The position numbers were made by a program, and so were the translations under genes. The notes below the pieces were generated by a model. That model saw only the letters and a list, made by a program, of their open reading frames with translations. It was not told where the DNA came from and made no database searches. This document shows, in pieces, positions 60,243-64,000 of a DNA stretch of 64,000 nucleotides. Source of the stretch: Syngnathus acus (Eukaryota; Chordata; Actinopteri; Syngnathiformes; Syngnathidae). Location: positions 10,487,412 through 10,551,411 of the forward strand of contig NC_051102.1 of assembly GCF_901709675.1 (NCBI RefSeq). The letters run 5' to 3'. Each line of letters starts with the position of its first letter. The stretch's first letter is position 1.

Positions 60243-62228
60243 ATGTCCCTGTCCGGTTGGATCTGCGTGGTCACAGGTGCCTCCAGAGGCATTGGTAAAG
60301 GAATCGCCCTGCAGCTTTGTGAGGCAGGCGCTACCGTCTACATCACAGGACGGAAGGAAGCGCCTCTTAATGAAACAGCAACACAGGTGACATTTTCAGC
60401 TGGGTGTGGCAACAAGCACATACCAAGACGTTAGTCTTGAGCTAAGGCATTTTCTTTTTACTTCCTCTTTCTGTAGATCATTGTTTACCAATTGGTTAAT
60501 TCCTCTTTAAATATCTGCTTGTTTTGATATGAAATAATTGTTCACTTTGTGTTAATTAGATGACTAGTGCATGATTTGTGTTTTTTTTTTTAATGAAATA
60601 ATTGTTGACTTCATGATAATTAGATGACTAGTGCGTGATTTTATTTTCTTTCAAATTCACATCTACAATTTATATTGTCTGTCTGTTCATTTTAAAACGC
60701 AATTAAATGCTAAAAATGACTTTATGGGAAAAACTGATTGGTGTGTGCTCTCTCTCTGCTCAGGTAAACCAGAGGGGTGGAAAGTGTGTGCCGGTCATCT
60801 GTGATTCAACTAATGATTCAGACATTGAGAAACTCTTTGAACGCATAAAACTGGAACAAAGTGGCAGACTGGATCTCCTAGTAAACAATGCATACGCTGG
60901 AGTACAGGTTAGTGGCATTCAAGCACTAATTCTCATACTGCAGATCCTCCAAAGTGGAAAACATTCTCTTTTGTAATAGTGGTTGGCGTCTAAATTTCTG
61001 CCAAATAAAAACAATGTCAAGTGAGCGAATGTGCCCCCGCCTCTAAGATTTGTCATGATAACATTAACTGTGCAAGAAACCTTTAATTGTTTATCATCTC
61101 ACAAAATATTCGCTGTCATTGCAGACCATCTTTGAGAACCAGGGGAAAAAGTTCTGGGAGACGGAGCCGTCTATGTGGGATACCATAAACAACACGGGCC
61201 TAAGGTAGTAAGCACTTTGAATGGACAACATGAATTCATTTAACCTTTTTTTTTTGTTTGTTTTAATTCTCAATCTGGCAGAAGCCACTATATCTGTTCG
61301 GTGTATGCGGCCCGTATGATGGTCGCTCAAGGTCAAGGTTTGATCATCACCATTTCATCCATGGGAGGAGTGCGATATCTCTTCAATGTTCCATACGGTG
61401 TTGGGAAAGCGGCAGTAAGTTGGCGTTTCCCTCGGTCTGGGATTTATCTTTGGAGTAATTCAACAATTTGTTTACAGTGTGACCGCATGGCAGCAGATAT
61501 GGCTTTGGAGCTTCGCAAAAGCGGCGTGGCATCCATCAGTCTGTGGCCCGGACCAGTGAAGACAGAGATAATAGAAGAGATGGTGCTTTCAGATGATTCA
61601 CAACAGAAAGTAGATCCCAAGCCAGATGAACTCCATGTGTAAAGTATGCCATTTACGCCAAGTATCTCAATTGTTTCACCCTCAGACTAAGGATGTGTTT
61701 GTCAATGGAGAAACCACTGAATTTAGTGGCCTGTGCATTGTCAACCTTGCTCAAGGTAAGCCTATTCTCCATTTGCTTTTTAATCGACTTCTTTGCAATG
61801 TTCTGCCCCATTATTATATTATTATTATTGTTGTCTTTGTGGAATACACATTAATAATCCACTTGTGTTTAGACAGCTAAGGAGATATTTTTATTTTGTT
61901 ATATGGCATCAACTAATGAACTCTGTCTCCATTTCAAAGATAAAAACCTGATGTCGCTGAGTGGAAAAATTCTCATGACCTGTGAACTGGCGAGGCGTTA
62001 TGGGCTCCGAGACTTTAACGGTGAGCCACTTTTGGGGGAAGACTGAAAATCAAAGTGTTTGTATGGTATTTATTTTTGTTTGCTTTTCCAGGGCGCAGTG
62101 TTGAAGACTTCACCTCCGTGAAGTTCCTGCTGACCCAAGTTCCGCGTCTCTCCTGGCTCTCATATGTGGTCCCTTCTTTTATAAGAATTCCACGCTCTAT
62201 GCTTTCCATGGGTAGCACCAATGTCTAG
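60243..62228 (+). CDS. dhrs1: Dehydrogenase/reductase SDR family member 1
   Basis: NAD(P)-dependent short-chain dehydrogenase/reductase; the mammalian enzyme is linked to the endoplasmic reticulum and reduces steroids and xenobiotics. Exons 60243-60386, 60764-60907, 61125-61204, 61282-61414, 61478-61636, 61686-61755, 61940-62020 and 62092-62228 total 948 nt and give 315 aa (human 313). The cofactor motif TGASRGIG lies near residue 12, NNAYAG follows, then ISSMGG (substrate Ser region) and the active-site PYGVGK (Tyr-x3-Lys). LWPGPVKTE and CELARRYGLRD also match DHRS1. The start MSLSGWICVVTGAS is chosen because a splice acceptor lies five bases upstream; the ATG at 60216 would be intronic. The donor of exon 5 (CAT|GTGTAA) is weak but phase-consistent. 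Confidence 0.96.
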
Positions 62229-62304
62229 CCACATGATGTGGCGTGGAAAACCTCTTTGTGATGCAACTGCCACAAGTGCCTATTGAAATTAAGAAAAAAA
62301 ATAA

Positions 62305-62310
62305 TAATAA
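62305..62310 (+). terminator. dhrs1: Poly(A) signal for dhrs1
   Basis: AATAAA 77 bp after the dhrs1 stop codon. Confidence 0.6.
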
Positions 62311-63540
62311 AGAATCTGAGGATGGTAATATTGTGAGTGAGCTAGAAGACCTTGGAAAATGTGATTTGTTAAAGAGACAGTCCCATTGATAATATAGGTT
62401 CAATAATATTGGCTCTGGGCAGATAACATTGACATTGTAGCACAAAGAGGCTGAAGTCTAATGGCTTACAGCCGAGAGAAATGCCATAAAATAATGAAAG
62501 TAAACTGATGGAAATAAAAAAAACATTTTGTATTTGTACTCTTTTCCATTATTTGTTATCTACCATGGTAGCATGACCACAAAATTGCGTGCGCTTTGTT
62601 ATTGGTTAGTCATATACATATAGAGAGAGCTTCTACTCATGCTTATTACCTTTTTTTGTTTAAAAATGTAAAATTGTATTTGTGATTACTCCTGAAGCTG
62701 TATTGGATATGGATGCAGCCAGAATGTATAACAATATTTTGGATCAAATATTAAAGCACATACGTACATATGCATATTTTTACAAAAAGTGTTACTACTT
62801 TACAGTACAGTATGCTATTAATAAAGATGACTAAAGGGTTAAACTGCTGTTTTGTCTTATTCTGAACATTTAATACTACCATTTCACACCCACGAAACTG
62901 TTTACATCAATTGAAGACTCCAATCTCAGCTTTTAATGTTTTCACTGTGCTTGCTTTTGTGCAATCCATCTAGATATACACCCTGAAAAGAATTTTTCTC
63001 TATAATAGTCCTTTCATTTGAAACTCCAGGTCCATTTGATACACTGTACTAAACTGGTCCTGTATTGAATTTTTAACTGAGCATTATGCTGCATTTTTAT
63101 ATCTATTTAAAGGAAGCTATCTGACGGTACATTTCCCTTATTTCCTCTCAGGAAAAGAAACTGTTGGTAACTCATTTGTAGCCTACCCTCAAAATGAATC
63201 TCATCCTTTTTGGGAAGTGTTTTCCCCTTCCACCTTTGTGCTGACTCCAGTGTTGTGCGCGTCATTTCTTTTTTTCTTTTTTTTTTTTGGAGCCTGTCTC
63301 TTCAAATTTGCATAAGCACCATCATTAGCTCGATAGCTACTGGTGAATACATGGACATGTTTCATATCATTTGAACAAATAAAGACGGAAAAACACATCA
63401 CGTCAACTGCTGCTGGTTACTCCATGCATGATTCGACATCCATGATTCTCTACGCAAATAAATCTCATCGTAATGTGGCCCAGATTTGATGGGGGGCGCA
63501 ACGTGGTTAACGTAGAGGGGAAAGAAAAAAAGAAAAAAAA
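62311..63540. other. Intergenic region downstream of dhrs1
   Basis: AT-rich, with scattered AATAAA-like motifs and T-runs. I see no gene in it. Confidence 0.6.
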
Positions 63541-64000
63541 GTGGTGAGCCCACTGGCCGGGATTTGTTGTACAGACGCTTTCTCCCACCAATGTGAAGCC
63601 TTCCCCGGCAGACTGGCACACCCACTACGCCGAGGCCGTGACAGTCAGTTGGGCCTGGTTGGGCTTCCTGGTCCGCAGCTCCGCCTCGCCTCGATCTGGC
63701 CGGACAGTGGAAACACTTCTCAACAGAACAAAAGCGGCCGCGGACCAAGCAGCGATCGCGACCGAACACCAGCTCTCAGTCGGGAGAAAAAGACGCCTAA
63801 GACGGGGGCAAGCGAGACTAAGTCCAAGGAAAGGGTGACAAACTTCGTCGCCGTCGCATCTTGCCTTCCTTGGCCGTTAATCCGACGAGGCGCTCGGTGA
63901 AATAAGCCAAGGGTCAAGCCGCCAGACGGACGGGCATTGTGTCCAGTCTTCTTCCAAACTTCGGCCATTTAGAGCCGCCTCTCATTCAACGGAAACTGGA
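63541..64000. other. GC-rich end of the window, possible 5' end of another gene
   Basis: CpG frequency rises clearly from about 63560 to the edge. Open frames exist on both strands (minus from 63968, MAEVWKKTG; plus from 63593), but none matches a family I know. It may be a promoter/first exon that continues outside the window. Confidence 0.3.

Overview
This window is vertebrate nuclear DNA. It carries multi-exon genes with GT-AG introns, AATAAA poly(A) signals, microsatellites and dispersed transposon fragments. The compact introns (many 70-150 bp), the cerebellin and TRIM repertoire and the repeat families point to a ray-finned (teleost) fish; I cannot name the species. No operon, CRISPR array, tRNA or rRNA gene was seen.

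Layout from left to right. (1) chd8 fills 178-12861 on the minus strand: 38 coding exons whose phases all join to an open frame of about 2558 aa. (2) A cerebellin-type C1q gene lies at 16130-17189 (-), 3 exons, 191 aa. (3) A TRIM E3 ligase gene (RING, B-boxes, coiled coil, PRY/SPRY) lies at 18691-20867 (-), 7 exons, 510 aa. (4) sall2, a spalt zinc-finger repressor, runs from 22916 to 29193 (+). (5) mmp14, a membrane-type matrix metalloproteinase, runs from 30691 to 39717 (+), 10 exons, 638 aa. (6) A run of exon-like, splice-flanked segments on the minus strand at 40808-43578 looks like an uncatalogued, probably non-coding transcript. (7) acin1 (Acinus) covers 45535-56737 (-). (8) A C14orf119 homologue lies head-to-head with acin1 at 57709-58391 (+). 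(9) dhrs1 lies at 60243-62228 (+), 8 coding exons, 315 aa. The last 500 bp is GC-rich and may be the 5' end of another gene.

CHD8, SALL2, MMP14, ACIN1, C14orf119, DHRS1 and a cerebellin (CBLN3) all map to human 14q11.2-q12. The window therefore looks like a compacted piece of an old vertebrate linkage group, with a TRIM gene as the outsider. The genes do not form one pathway. CHD8 and SALL2 are nuclear regulators of transcription, ACIN1 acts at the exon junction/ASAP complex in RNA processing, MMP14 acts at the cell surface, cerebellin is a secreted synaptic organiser and DHRS1 is a short-chain dehydrogenase.

I found no new multi-gene system. The most noteworthy points are a charged Arg/Glu expansion in the MMP14 stalk, a roughly 300-residue Arg/Glu-rich block in acin1, an apparent loss or displacement of the SALL2 N-terminal repressor motif with a start codon split off by an intron, two stop-free introns of 3n length in mmp14, a GC-AG intron in acin1, a 174-bp MITE with perfect inverted repeats, and the unassigned minus-strand transcript.
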